From NCBI GenBank assembly GCA_028279895.1, contig JANQMY010000573.1, forward strand, positions 1-35,605: a DNA stretch of 35,605 nucleotides, given 5' to 3'. Of the stretch, positions 7,676 to 15,194 are shown piece by piece. This DNA is from Alphaproteobacteria bacterium (GTDB taxonomy: Bacteria; Pseudomonadota; Alphaproteobacteria; JANQMY01). Position numbers and translations under genes: made by a program. The notes below the pieces were generated by a model, which worked only from the letters and a program-made list of their open reading frames with translations, did no database searches and was not told where the DNA came from. Every line of letters begins with the position of its first letter. Position 1 is the first letter of the stretch.

Positions 7676-8221
7676 ATGCTGTTCTTCAAAGCGGGTGCGC
7701 TGTCCGGCGCCCTCATTTTCGCACTATCCACCGCCGCTGGCGCACAAGATATTGGCACCACGGCGACAAGCCGCATTGTCGACGTGTCCGGCCAGGAAAT
7801 CGGTGTTGCCACCTATACTCAGGGTAATGAGGGAATCGTCATGGAGCTGCAGGTGAAGGGGCTGCCTGCCGGCGCGCGGGGCATGCATTTTCACGCTGTC
7901 GGCACCTGTGACGGCGAGGAACACTTCAAAAGCGCCAAAGGCCACATCATGCCCACGGGCCGGCCGCATGGTTTCTTTCACCCGGAAGGTCCCCACGCGG
8001 GCAATTTGCCGAACTTAATCGTGGGTGAAGACGGAACGGCGCATGTGGAGCTGTATACGGATCTGGTATCCATCAGCGGCCGAGGCGGCAAGCCGGCCTT
8101 GCTGGACGAGGACGGGTCGACCTTGATCATCCATGCCAACCGGGATGACCACGAAACCCAACCGATTGGCGGCGCCGGCGGGCGCATCGGCTGCGGCCTC
8201 GTCGAACCTGCAGCGGACTGA
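7676..8221 (+). CDS. sodC: Cu/Zn superoxide dismutase, periplasmic
   Basis: SodC converts superoxide to oxygen and hydrogen peroxide in the periplasm. From the ATG at 7676 the protein has 181 aa; the upstream TTG in the ORF track is less likely, because the ATG gives a compact signal peptide ending AAGAQ. Metal-site motifs are present: GMHFHAVGTC with His71 and His73, HPEGPHAGNLPN with His107, and LIIHANRDDH with His153. Cys78 and Cys173 (GRIGCG) match the conserved intramolecular disulfide pair. Length and motif order fit bacterial SodC. The gene has its own transcript space, since a terminator lies upstream. Confidence 0.95.
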   Translation: MLFFKAGALSGALIFALSTAAGAQDIGTTATSRIVDVSGQEIGVATYTQGNEGIVMELQVKGLPAGARGMHFHAVGTCDGEEHFKSAKGHIMPTGRPHGFFHPEGPHAGNLPNLIVGEDGTAHVELYTDLVSISGRGGKPALLDEDGSTLIIHANRDDHETQPIGGAGGRIGCGLVEPAAD

Positions 8222-8350
8222 ACGGCTCACTCGTTTTCCTGCAAAGTTGACGGCAATCAACACCTGTCCCGGGCAGCGGCGGTAAACGTCCTGTGACTGT
8301 ACTGTTTGAGGGTGCCCGCAATGGTGGGCGCGCCCAGCGGAGGAGGGGCC

Positions 8351-8794
8351 ATGAGCGGGACCAACTATTGGTGTGTGCTGATCGGCGGCGTGGCCGCGGG
8401 TCTGATCATTATCGTGGGAGAAACGATCCTCAACGCTATTCTCCTAGGGGCCGAATGGAATGCGCTGCGGACCCGGTTCGGTCTTCCGGCGTTGACCACC
8501 GCTCAGATGACGGGCGGTGTGCTGATTACAATTCTCTACGGTATCTTTCTGGTTTGGCTTTACGCGGCCATCCGTCCGCGTTTCGGCCCGGGGCCACGCA
8601 CGGCAGTGATCGCGGGCTTGGCCTTTTGGTTGGTCGCCTATGTCTTCTTCTTGGGGTCCATGTGGAACGGCGGCATGGTGACGGTGGAGATCGCGCTGGT
8701 GTCCTGCCTGTGGGGGCTGGTTGAAGCGCCGGTCGCGGCGGTTGCCGGGGCTTGGCTATACCAAGAACAGTCGGGCACGTTCCTCGCCTCCTAG
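8351..8794 (+). CDS. Small integral membrane protein of unknown function
   Basis: From the ATG at 8351, which follows a very strong GGAGGAGGGG site, the protein has 147 aa; the ORF track start is 15 codons earlier with no such site. Four hydrophobic helices can be drawn at about 8-30, 55-75, 87-108 and 115-138. Small residues and a GETILNAILLG segment in helix 1 are reminiscent of conserved hypothetical membrane proteins, but I cannot name a family. Its stop codon TAG is the last three bases of the CTAG target site of the IS that follows, so the IS landed directly behind the reading frame without damaging it. Confidence 0.68.
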   Translation: MSGTNYWCVLIGGVAAGLIIIVGETILNAILLGAEWNALRTRFGLPALTTAQMTGGVLITILYGIFLVWLYAAIRPRFGPGPRTAVIAGLAFWLVAYVFFLGSMWNGGMVTVEIALVSCLWGLVEAPVAAVAGAWLYQEQSGTFLAS

Positions 8795-8888
8795 GCGGTG
8801 TGGACGAATTGACTCACCGCTCTGTTTAAGGCTTCCCGGTTCCGCCGACATATGATTCATGGATAGCCGATTTTACGGAGGGTCGGCT

Positions 8889-9664
8889 ATGCCCACGAAA
8901 ATGCAAAACAAAGACTGGGACCTGGCGCTTGAGGCGTTTCGGTTTTGCCTGCCCAGGTGCGGAGCCAAGGCCAAAGACGACAGGCTGTTTCTCGAAGCGC
9001 TTCATTATTTCACCGTACACAATATTTCGTGGCGGGCCTTGCCTGAACAGTTCGGGAACTGGAACAGTATCTGGCGACGCTTTGACCGGCTTTCGCGCGC
9101 CGGCGTCTTCGAGGACATGATGGCGCTCTTGGCCGAGTGCAGCCGTTCAGCGCATTTGGTCCAGATGTTCGACAGCACCGTGGTCAGAGCGCATGTCTCC
9201 GCAGCCGGCGCAAAGGGGAGCAAGATGGCCAAGCCCTCGGTCGCTCGCGCGGCGGGTTCTCGACCAAAATCCACCTCAAAACCGACCATGACGGCCATCC
9301 CATCGCCTTCGACCTGACCAGCGGCGAAGCCGCTGACAGCCTGCATTTTCCGACCCTTTTGAGCCTTGGCCCCGATGTTACGCCGCGCGCTGTCATTGCC
9401 GACAAGGGCTACGACAGCGCCGCCAACCGAGACCTCGCCCGCGCCAAAGGAGCCCTTGCCGTGATCCCTAAATGAAAAGGCGCGCGGAGGCCACATAAGC
9501 GCTTTGCAATTCTGCTCTACAAAGGACGGGCTCGGATCGAACAAGCCGTTGGGAAGCTCAAACGCTTTAAACGCATCGCATTACGCTATGAGAAAACCAA
9601 CGAAACTTCGCATCCTTCACAGCCCTCGCCGCACGTTTATTCTCGTCAAATCTGCACACCCCGC
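8889..9664 (+). pseudogene. IS5-family DDE transposase, orfA/orfB with in-frame stop and later frame loss
   Basis: The gene starts at the ATG at 8889 behind GGAGGG. The first frame gives an N-terminal DUF4096-like domain (ISWRALPEQFGNWNSIWRRF) and the first catalytic Asp in QMFDSTVVRAH. It then stops at 9317. The rest continues in the -1 frame: EQDGQALGRSRGGFSTKIH, the second Asp in AVIADKGYDS, and the Glu in RARIEQAVGKLKRFKRIALR. The shift falls on a slippery sequence, so it may be normal for this IS. The second frame has a TGA at about 9472 just after AVIPK, and loses frame again near 9597 within the NFASF-type ending. These later lesions mark it as a pseudogene. Confidence 0.85.
9212..9218 (+). 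other. Candidate -1 ribosomal frameshift heptamer A AAG GGG
   Basis: In the orfA frame the codons read GCA AAG GGG AGC. The heptamer A_AAG_GGG fits the X_XXY_YYZ rule for -1 slippage, and slipping here joins orfA to the orfB sequence KGEQDGQALGR in the expected family order. A one-base deletion in the G run would look the same, so function is not proven. Confidence 0.45.
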
Positions 9665-9913
9665 CTAGTAATGGAAGTACCGCGTCTTGCCGGCTGACAC
9701 CGGCTGTGGCGTGAAGGCAAATAGCGCAAACAGTCGGCCCACCCGCTTTACGCAGAGGGCAATTTATGATTGCATAGTCCAAGGTATGGAGACTGTTAAG
9801 AACTGGAAGCGCACTAGATCAACTAAGTCTGAGTGAGGTTCTGCAAACTACAGGAATTTTGTCGAGCATCTGTTTTGACTTTGGATGCAACGCAGCATCG
9901 GGGGGATGAATCA

Positions 9914-10429
9914 ATGGGGCAGCGCAAAACAGCGCTAGTGTTATCAGCAATCATTTTCTTAAGTGGATGTGCGTCCGGCCCGGGAAGTACCGCGATGGAC
10001 CGCGCAATCACAAAGTGCGTGTTGTCAATCGGCGCAGGGGCAGCATTGGGCGCAGTAATCGGGAGTCAGGCTGGCAGCGCTGGCAAAGGAGCTGCCATCG
10101 GGGGAGCCGTAGGAGCTGGAGCTTGCGCCATTTTTATTAAGTTGGCTAACGACGAAGACAGGGCCCGAATTCGCGCACTTGAGGAACAGGCCATCAGGCA
10201 AAACCAATCAAGAGTTCAGTCGTTTCAATCGAAGGATGGATCACAAGTCACAGTTCAAACAAGGGTTAGCGAAGCGCCCGTGCCGAAATCGTCGGCAAAT
10301 ACAGAACCAGAATATACAGCCTGTAGATATTCTGAGCAGACAGTAAGCCTAGAAGGGCAAAGCGCGAGAGTTGAGCCGCAATTGTGGTGTCGATTAGAGC
10401 CCGGTGATTGGCAGCCAGTTAATCCGTAA
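9914..10429 (+). CDS. Glycine-zipper lipoprotein
   Basis: From the ATG at 9914, behind GGGGGA, the protein has 171 aa; the ORF track start 27 codons upstream would bury the signal. LSGC at 16-19 is a lipobox, so the mature N-terminus should be a lipidated Cys19. Residues 40-71 form a glycine zipper (GAALGAVIGS, GKGAAIGGAVGAGA) of the type found in outer-membrane 17-kDa antigens and pore-like lipoproteins. The remainder is polar with two Cys (TACRYSEQ, QLWCRLEPG). Base composition is lower in GC than in the flanking chromosome. It is the first gene of a five-gene block on the plus strand, all encoding exported or membrane proteins. No specific function is known. Confidence 0.8.
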   Translation: MGQRKTALVLSAIIFLSGCASGPGSTAMDRAITKCVLSIGAGAALGAVIGSQAGSAGKGAAIGGAVGAGACAIFIKLANDEDRARIRALEEQAIRQNQSRVQSFQSKDGSQVTVQTRVSEAPVPKSSANTEPEYTACRYSEQTVSLEGQSARVEPQLWCRLEPGDWQPVNP

Positions 10430-10524
10430 ACGTTTCTTTGTATGACTGCCCAGATCTGTGATCTGCGGATTTATTGTTGAACATGGCTTGGATACGCGGA
10501 GGGCCTTTTTAAGGGGGGCATATC

Positions 10525-11832
10525 GTGGAAGACTTGCAAGACATCGACGAATACTCGACTGCAGACTTTGGCCGAAAGAGTTCCGCCTATAATGAATTGA
10601 TAGGGGAATTGGAGAATGAAGTTTCCCAAGAGTCTATAGAGCTTTCCGATTTTGTAGGACGACAACCAGCCTACCTTACCCCTGTAATGCTGGCTTGGTA
10701 CCAAGACCACGTGGAAGCGAAACGCATAGGGGCGCTGGCGACAATTGATGCTATCTTCTCAAGTATAGGCGAAAAGGGGCGCACAGTATTTCTTGCGTTA
10801 GAGACAGATCGAATTGAGGATGACCGCCTCGATAGAAAGCGAACGATTAAGAAAGCTCATATTGATCGAAACCAGGCAGCATACGGAAGGCTGTCAGCCT
10901 TGCGCGAGGCGATGGAAAGCGCAGAGCAACTCTATCAGGATAAGCAAAACGATCATGGGGGAAGGCACCCAACGGTTCCTGGCTGGTGGTATTGGTTGCT
11001 TCTTGGGTTTGTCGGTATTTTTGAAGCAATGATCAACTTCGAGAGCTTTTCAGCACTTAACTTTATGACACCTGCAATTGCCCTAGGATCGACGGTTGTG
11101 ATCGCAATTGTTTTAGCGCTAGCTTCCCATTTGCACGGCACTTTGATTAAGCAATGGAGCTATTATTTCGGTGAGCACCGCGAAGATATAGATAGATTTG
11201 CAGCACACAGAATGTGGGTGCTGGGATCGATAGCGTTGGGCGCAGTTTTGGGGAGCGTTTGGTATGCGCGCGCCGCCTATTTGGCTGAGTCAATTACGGA
11301 GGCCGCGATAATCGGGGGCACGGAACCAAGTTGGCTTTCGACCGTTGGCGGATCCCTTCTGTTGAACCTAGCTGTCTACATTGCGGGAGTCATAATTGCG
11401 TATCTGTCTCATGATCGGGACCCTTCATTTACAGATGCTTTTTTAACCCGTGCGAAGTTTCAACGGCAGTATCGGGCAGCGCAGGAAAAAATAGAGCGGG
11501 CGAACAATAGGCAATTCCGCAGGATTGATGCTGAGGCCGAAGAGAGGCTAAAGGCCGCCAGAGCAGCCGACAGAGTCCTGAGAAATCGACATAGAAATGA
11601 GTATCGAGAGGCTGAAAGGCAATTCAAACGATTAGTAGCGAAGGACGCTGCAGTCGAGTCAACGTTGAACGATTACAGAAACAAACTTGTTGCCGCTGCT
11701 AGGGGGCAAAAGCTGATGATCAAGGTTCCTGCTCAGATTAGAACAGAAGACAGCGATGTGGAGCTTATTAGCCCCCAAAAATTCAATGCTAAACCCATAA
11801 GGCTTAAATACATACTTTCCCATAAGGCTTAA
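10525..11832 (+). CDS. Four-helix membrane protein with long coiled-coil cytoplasmic tail, unknown
   Basis: I do not recognise this 435-aa family. It starts with GTG at 10525 behind AAGGGGGG. Residues 1-150 are charged and helical with no signal peptide. Four hydrophobic helices follow at about 152-170, 181-203, 230-249 and 272-294, which would put both termini in the cytoplasm. Residues 310-395 are rich in Arg, Glu, Ala and Gln and likely form a coiled coil. The last residues lie in the first copies of a 25-bp tandem repeat. With one repeat copy the protein would end PIRLKYIL at a TAG; with three it ends PIRLKYILSHKA. MotA/ExbB-type proteins, which also pair with OmpA-domain partners, came to mind, but I see no clear family motif. 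Confidence 0.72.
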   Translation: MEDLQDIDEYSTADFGRKSSAYNELIGELENEVSQESIELSDFVGRQPAYLTPVMLAWYQDHVEAKRIGALATIDAIFSSIGEKGRTVFLALETDRIEDDRLDRKRTIKKAHIDRNQAAYGRLSALREAMESAEQLYQDKQNDHGGRHPTVPGWWYWLLLGFVGIFEAMINFESFSALNFMTPAIALGSTVVIAIVLALASHLHGTLIKQWSYYFGEHREDIDRFAAHRMWVLGSIALGAVLGSVWYARAAYLAESITEAAIIGGTEPSWLSTVGGSLLLNLAVYIAGVIIAYLSHDRDPSFTDAFLTRAKFQRQYRAAQEKIERANNRQFRRIDAEAEERLKAARAADRVLRNRHRNEYREAERQFKRLVAKDAAVESTLNDYRNKLVAAARGQKLMIKVPAQIRTEDSDVELISPQKFNAKPIRLKYILSHKA

Positions 11833-11868
11833 ATACATACTTTCCCATAAGGCTTAAATACATACTTT
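11794..11868 (+). repeat. Three perfect tandem copies of a 25-bp unit
   Basis: The unit begins CCCATAAGGCTTAAATAC and occurs at 11794-11818, 11819-11843 and 11844-11868 without mismatch. It spans the 3' end of the membrane-protein gene and the gap before the next start. Since 25 is not a multiple of 3, the extra copies change the C-terminus and the stop position. Perfect identity points to a recent expansion, probably by replication slippage. Confidence 0.95.
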
Positions 11869-11880
11869 AGGAACCGCGAG

Positions 11881-13137
11881 ATGCTTCGACACCTAATAAT
11901 GGCCGCAATTGTCGCTCTGCTGCTTTGCGGAACGGGACAAAACGCTTACGCGGTCAAGATTGAAGATGGTTTCTGTAATCTTCAAGGATATGAAAGTGCG
12001 AAACGTCAGACGCTAATTCTGATCGATGGACAGCTAGTTGTCGACGAACCGGACGGAAAGCGCGCGAAGCAAAATCAGGTCTGGCGAGAGTTTGTAGCAA
12101 ACCTTCTGAATACTAGAGATCCCGCCATCGGACAGAATTTTGCACCGAGAGAACAGATCAGTATAGGAATCCTTGAAGTCGACGGATCAGGAGTGAGGCA
12201 GACATTCAGAGGCTGCATACCTACCTATTCCAAAGAGGAAAGCGATGCTCTCAGTGCAAGCGGAAGTGCGGTTGATGAGTTCTTCGGAAGGGGATGGAAA
12301 GCAAATTTGGCTGATGCTCAAGACCGCTTTCGGCGCAAGATGGTCTTATCCCTCGTCGATGAGCTTCCGGAACGTACTCCACTAACAGAAATTGAAGAAA
12401 CCGTTGATACCTTCGCAAGAGGTTCTTTAACCTCTTCGATATCTCGCGGTTTAGGGATCAATGTCGAGCTAGGAGTGCCGCGAATCATCATCCTGACCAA
12501 GCTATCAGTGTATACGTTCCCCGCGACCGATCCGGTCGGTGCACGAAAGACGGGACGCGTGGATTCGGAAAGGCTAAATCTCGACCTTCAGCATGCAGAG
12601 GTTCATTTATTTGGAGCTGACGGAAGTGAGGGGAGTAGCGGCACCGAATATCTAAGGGCGTTTTTTCTGAGCGGTAAAGGGAAGTTAGAAACTATTTCAG
12701 GAAGAAATGGAGCGCTACAAGTGATTAATCCACCTCAATCTGTGAGGGTCTTTCAAGGTAAGGTGGTGTACCCAGACGGATCCTATCCGATGCGCATACG
12801 TTTATCGCTCGACCGCAATGGCATTGCTGTGAACTCCTGGGCAGAGGTGGTCTCGGATAGAAACCGTTATTCGCCATTTAGTGGCATTTTAACGTGCGAA
12901 TCGGACGAGCATTGTCAATTTATTGGGGACCGAGTATTCGCTCAGATTTGGAGCGACGATCCTGACCCGGAGCCTGAGTTCGAAAATTGGATGCCGTTTG
13001 CTGGATTTCGGCAATTGGAGTTTGAACTTAGGGGAAACCGAATCACAGGCTCAATTTCCGATAGTTCGGGATTCGTAGAGGGGATGGAAGACGGACTGAA
13101 ATTTGAACTCAATTTGGTTCCAGGCGGACTCTTTTGA
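11881..13137 (+). CDS. Secreted protein of unknown function, possible divergent vWA-like fold
   Basis: The 418-aa protein has a Sec signal peptide (MLRHLIMAAIVALLLCG to NAYA, cut near residue 24). The first domain (about 40-280) alternates hydrophobic strands and helices: RQTLILIDGQLV, EQISIGILEVDG, PRIIILTKLSVYT and AEVHLFGADG. This order resembles a von Willebrand A or other Rossmann-like fold, but the metal-site motif DxSxS is not seen. The second domain (about 285-418) is strand-rich (RVFQGKVVYPDGSYPMRIRL, and LEFELRGNRITGSISD). No family name can be given. It lies 13 bp before the OmpA-domain gene and is probably in the same operon. Export and gene reality are fairly sure, function is not. 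Confidence 0.7.
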   Translation: MLRHLIMAAIVALLLCGTGQNAYAVKIEDGFCNLQGYESAKRQTLILIDGQLVVDEPDGKRAKQNQVWREFVANLLNTRDPAIGQNFAPREQISIGILEVDGSGVRQTFRGCIPTYSKEESDALSASGSAVDEFFGRGWKANLADAQDRFRRKMVLSLVDELPERTPLTEIEETVDTFARGSLTSSISRGLGINVELGVPRIIILTKLSVYTFPATDPVGARKTGRVDSERLNLDLQHAEVHLFGADGSEGSSGTEYLRAFFLSGKGKLETISGRNGALQVINPPQSVRVFQGKVVYPDGSYPMRIRLSLDRNGIAVNSWAEVVSDRNRYSPFSGILTCESDEHCQFIGDRVFAQIWSDDPDPEPEFENWMPFAGFRQLEFELRGNRITGSISDSSGFVEGMEDGLKFELNLVPGGLF

Positions 13138-13149
13138 CGTGGTTGCAAC

Positions 13150-14058
13150 ATGGGTAATCACATTCGGCTTTGGCTTTTGGCTCTAATTCCAGCGGTTTTC
13201 CTCAACTCTCAATCTTTTGCAGATTGCCCGCCAGGATACCCAGAAGACCTTCCCTGTCCTCAAGCCCCGTATGAGACGGTAGAAATTGAACACGAAGACA
13301 GAAAGAAGCGGCTGCAAAGACTCTCCTCGGGATCGGCACGTCCCATCTTTTATACTGAACGACTAAACCCTGCCGAACACGGTTTACCAGATTTCCCGGT
13401 CAGCATACCGATATTAAGGGTCGTTTTTGATCAGGATGTTTTTTTTGACGTTGACAGTTCGGTGATCCGACCGGAGGCGTATTCGGTTCTGCAAACTGTT
13501 GCCGCAAGTCTGAAGCGCGAACCGCCAGATGTTGCATTGTTCATCGCAGGGCACACTGATTGGACCGGCTCTGAAGACTACAATTTTAATTTGGGTTTAG
13601 ACCGAGCGGAGGCCGTCGCGCGAGATTTAGTAAGGCGCGGCATTTATCAAGCCGGCGTCTATCGTGTTTCATTCGGTGAACTGGTGCCGATCGCAACGAA
13701 TACAACAGCTAAAGGGCGAGCAAAAAATCGCCGTGTTGAGTTCTTATTCGGTGCAAACCCAACCGCGGTTGTTAAATGGCTCGAAAAACAGCCAGTACAG
13801 ACTTGTGCTGCCCGATCCCAGAATGAAGTTAGCAGCTGCAAAAGAAAAATTGTTATCGAGGCAGCCAAAGTCGAAGTCGATCCGGGAGCGCAGAGCAAGG
13901 TAAGAGCCTTAGATAGGCGCCTTGTTGAAGTCGAAAATTCCACTGACCTGTCACGTGCAGAAATCGAGGCAGAGAAGGAAAAGATAGAAATAGAGCGACA
14001 GAAAATACCAGTTGACGTGACGACCAAAAAAATTCCGATCACCCTTCGTCGAAAGTAG
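13150..14058 (+). CDS. OmpA-family peptidoglycan-binding protein
   Basis: This 302-aa exported protein begins with a signal peptide (cut near SFA-DC, residue 25). Residues 92-200 are an OmpA C-terminal domain, which binds diaminopimelate in peptidoglycan and so anchors complexes to the cell wall. The strand motif VFFDVDSSVIRPEA, then FIAGHTDWTGSEDYNF, then LDRAEAVARDL and a final KGRAKNRRVEF are all in order. Asp137 and Arg152 are 15 residues apart, as are the ligand-binding Asp and Arg of E. coli OmpA. A helical charged tail (205-302, rich in Glu, Lys and Arg, two Cys) follows and has no match I know. It probably anchors the products of this gene block to the wall. Confidence 0.88.
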   Translation: MGNHIRLWLLALIPAVFLNSQSFADCPPGYPEDLPCPQAPYETVEIEHEDRKKRLQRLSSGSARPIFYTERLNPAEHGLPDFPVSIPILRVVFDQDVFFDVDSSVIRPEAYSVLQTVAASLKREPPDVALFIAGHTDWTGSEDYNFNLGLDRAEAVARDLVRRGIYQAGVYRVSFGELVPIATNTTAKGRAKNRRVEFLFGANPTAVVKWLEKQPVQTCAARSQNEVSSCKRKIVIEAAKVEVDPGAQSKVRALDRRLVEVENSTDLSRAEIEAEKEKIEIERQKIPVDVTTKKIPITLRRK

Positions 14059-14064
14059 CGCGCG

Positions 14065-14988
14065 TTGTCGAAACAAATAGCGCAGAGTTCACTCTTGCTG
14101 ATTTGTATGGGCCTATGCGCATGTTTTGCTAACGCTTCGCTAATGTCGGCGCACGCCATGTGGATTCCCTACGGTGAAACGCAGCTGCGGCCCGAAACAG
14201 CGCAAGAGCTGTCTCTCAGATGTAGAGAAGACCACCCCGACGCGACCACAAACCCCTCGAATCCAGGAGGTCTTTCGATCGTTAACGCGAATGGAGCTCG
14301 AGCACTTTGCATGTATGGCAGCCTTGAGCGTGTCCCGATTGCCAAATTAAGCGAGCTTCTTCGAACGATTGTTGTAGACACTGTTGTGCTGAGGTCAACC
14401 GGAGGCCCAGTCAAAGTTTGGCTCTCTTTGGCCGAAGCGCTGGTCAACAACGTTTCAAACATAGTGGTTGATGACGCCTGCTTTTCGAGTTGCGCGAATT
14501 ATGCGTTCGTCTTAGGCCGCTGGCGTCAATCGAATGAAAGTGCTCTAGTTGTTTGGCATGGCGGCCCAACTGGGCAAACAGAAGATCTCGCCGATACCAT
14601 AAGAAAATCGGGTGCAGCATTCTCTATGAGCACAAAGCTTGAGAAAGACTATAAGGACTTAGCCGCCCGTACAATTAGCCTTTACGAGCGCCTTAAAATC
14701 AATCCAGAAATACTGGATATTACTCAGCCGACAAACCCTCCAGCCCGAGCAGTAGAACTTGCGCAAAATATTCTTGGTTCGACAGAGAATGTCCCGCCAT
14801 TCTCGGGTTACGCGCTTCCGCCAGAAACCCTATCGAAATGTTTTGGACTCACAGGGATGGATCAACTTTGGTACCCTTCGAACCCAAACGCCATCACTAG
14901 GATCGGTTTCGAGCGATCGCGCTCTCTCTTTCTTGCTGCAATACCGGAAGAACTGCAAAAATTGCCGTGCATGGCACCTAAGTTGTGA
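14065..14988 (+). CDS. Exported ClpP-fold (crotonase-like) putative serine protease
   Basis: The 307-aa frame begins at TTG 14065, 6 bp after the OmpA-domain stop; a later ATG at 14107 would cut the signal peptide short. A hydrophobic N-terminus (residues 9-24) implies export. The core resembles periplasmic ClpP/SppA-like proteins (COG3904 type): VVLRSTGG at 108-114 matches the oxyanion-loop motif, ACFSSCANYAFVLG at 138-151 holds a Ser where the nucleophile should be (Ser141 or Ser142), and VVWHGG holds His165. The Ser to His gap of 23-24 is close to the 25 of ClpP. The acidic member cannot be placed with confidence. It may cleave envelope proteins or be an inactive relative. It is last in the five-gene block. 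Confidence 0.68.
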   Translation: MSKQIAQSSLLLICMGLCACFANASLMSAHAMWIPYGETQLRPETAQELSLRCREDHPDATTNPSNPGGLSIVNANGARALCMYGSLERVPIAKLSELLRTIVVDTVVLRSTGGPVKVWLSLAEALVNNVSNIVVDDACFSSCANYAFVLGRWRQSNESALVVWHGGPTGQTEDLADTIRKSGAAFSMSTKLEKDYKDLAARTISLYERLKINPEILDITQPTNPPARAVELAQNILGSTENVPPFSGYALPPETLSKCFGLTGMDQLWYPSNPNAITRIGFERSRSLFLAAIPEELQKLPCMAPKL

Positions 14989-15049
14989 TGTTTCATTAGG
15001 TTGTCCATTCGGGCCTGATCCGGGATGGAATCCGGTTAACCCGTCCGAT

Positions 15050-15128
15050 CGCCTGCCTGCGCGAAGCCTAAGCTTCGCCCTGCGGGCCATAGCCCTTCGG
15101 GCGACGGGTCGTTCGGCGAAGGCAGGCG
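15050..15128. repeat. GC-rich palindromic (REP-like) element
   Basis: CGCCTGCCT at 15050-15058 pairs with AGGCAGGCG at 15120-15128. Smaller hairpins lie within (GCGAAGCCTAAGCTTCGCC, and GCCCTTCGGGC around 15092-15102). Nested palindromes of this kind recur as interspersed repeats in alphaproteobacteria, and could also act as a terminator for the five-gene block. Confidence 0.6.
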
Positions 15129-15159
15129 CGACCAATTGTGAATCCCCATAGCGTTTTGG

Positions 15160-15194
15160 GGCATGATCATGTTTCTGTGAAAAATGATCATGCC
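15160..15194. repeat. Perfect 11-bp inverted repeat GGCATGATCAT
   Basis: GGCATGATCAT (15160-15170) and ATGATCATGCC (15184-15194) form a perfect stem around a 13-nt loop. Outside it, GGGGCAT and ATGCCCC (near 15220) hint at a larger nested palindrome. It may be a small mobile repeat or a regulator site. Confidence 0.55.

Larger units (their letters stand above)
8795..9664 (+). mobile_element. Decayed IS5-family (IS427-like) insertion sequence, about 870 bp
   Basis: The boundaries come from imperfect terminal inverted repeats. The left end reads GGCGGTGTGGACGAATTGAC from 8795, and the complement of the right end reads GGCGGGGTGTGCAGATTTGA ending at 9664. CTAG flanks both sides (8791-8794 and 9665-9668), a 4-bp target duplication of the YTAR type. 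The interior holds one degenerate DDE transposase gene. Length, ends, target and transposase all agree with the IS5 family. The right half carries a nonsense codon and frame disruptions, so the copy should be immobile. Confidence 0.85.

Noticed and set aside
11794-11868. Possible mini CRISPR array
   Set aside because: The three 25-bp units abut directly with no spacers and no cas genes are nearby, so it is a plain tandem repeat.
10525-14058. Zorya-type defence pair (ZorA/ZorB), because a membrane protein and an OmpA-domain protein occur together
   Set aside because: The membrane protein has four helices and no MotA/ExbB motif, the OmpA protein has a cleavable signal instead of a MotB-like anchor, and no helicase or nuclease gene is present.
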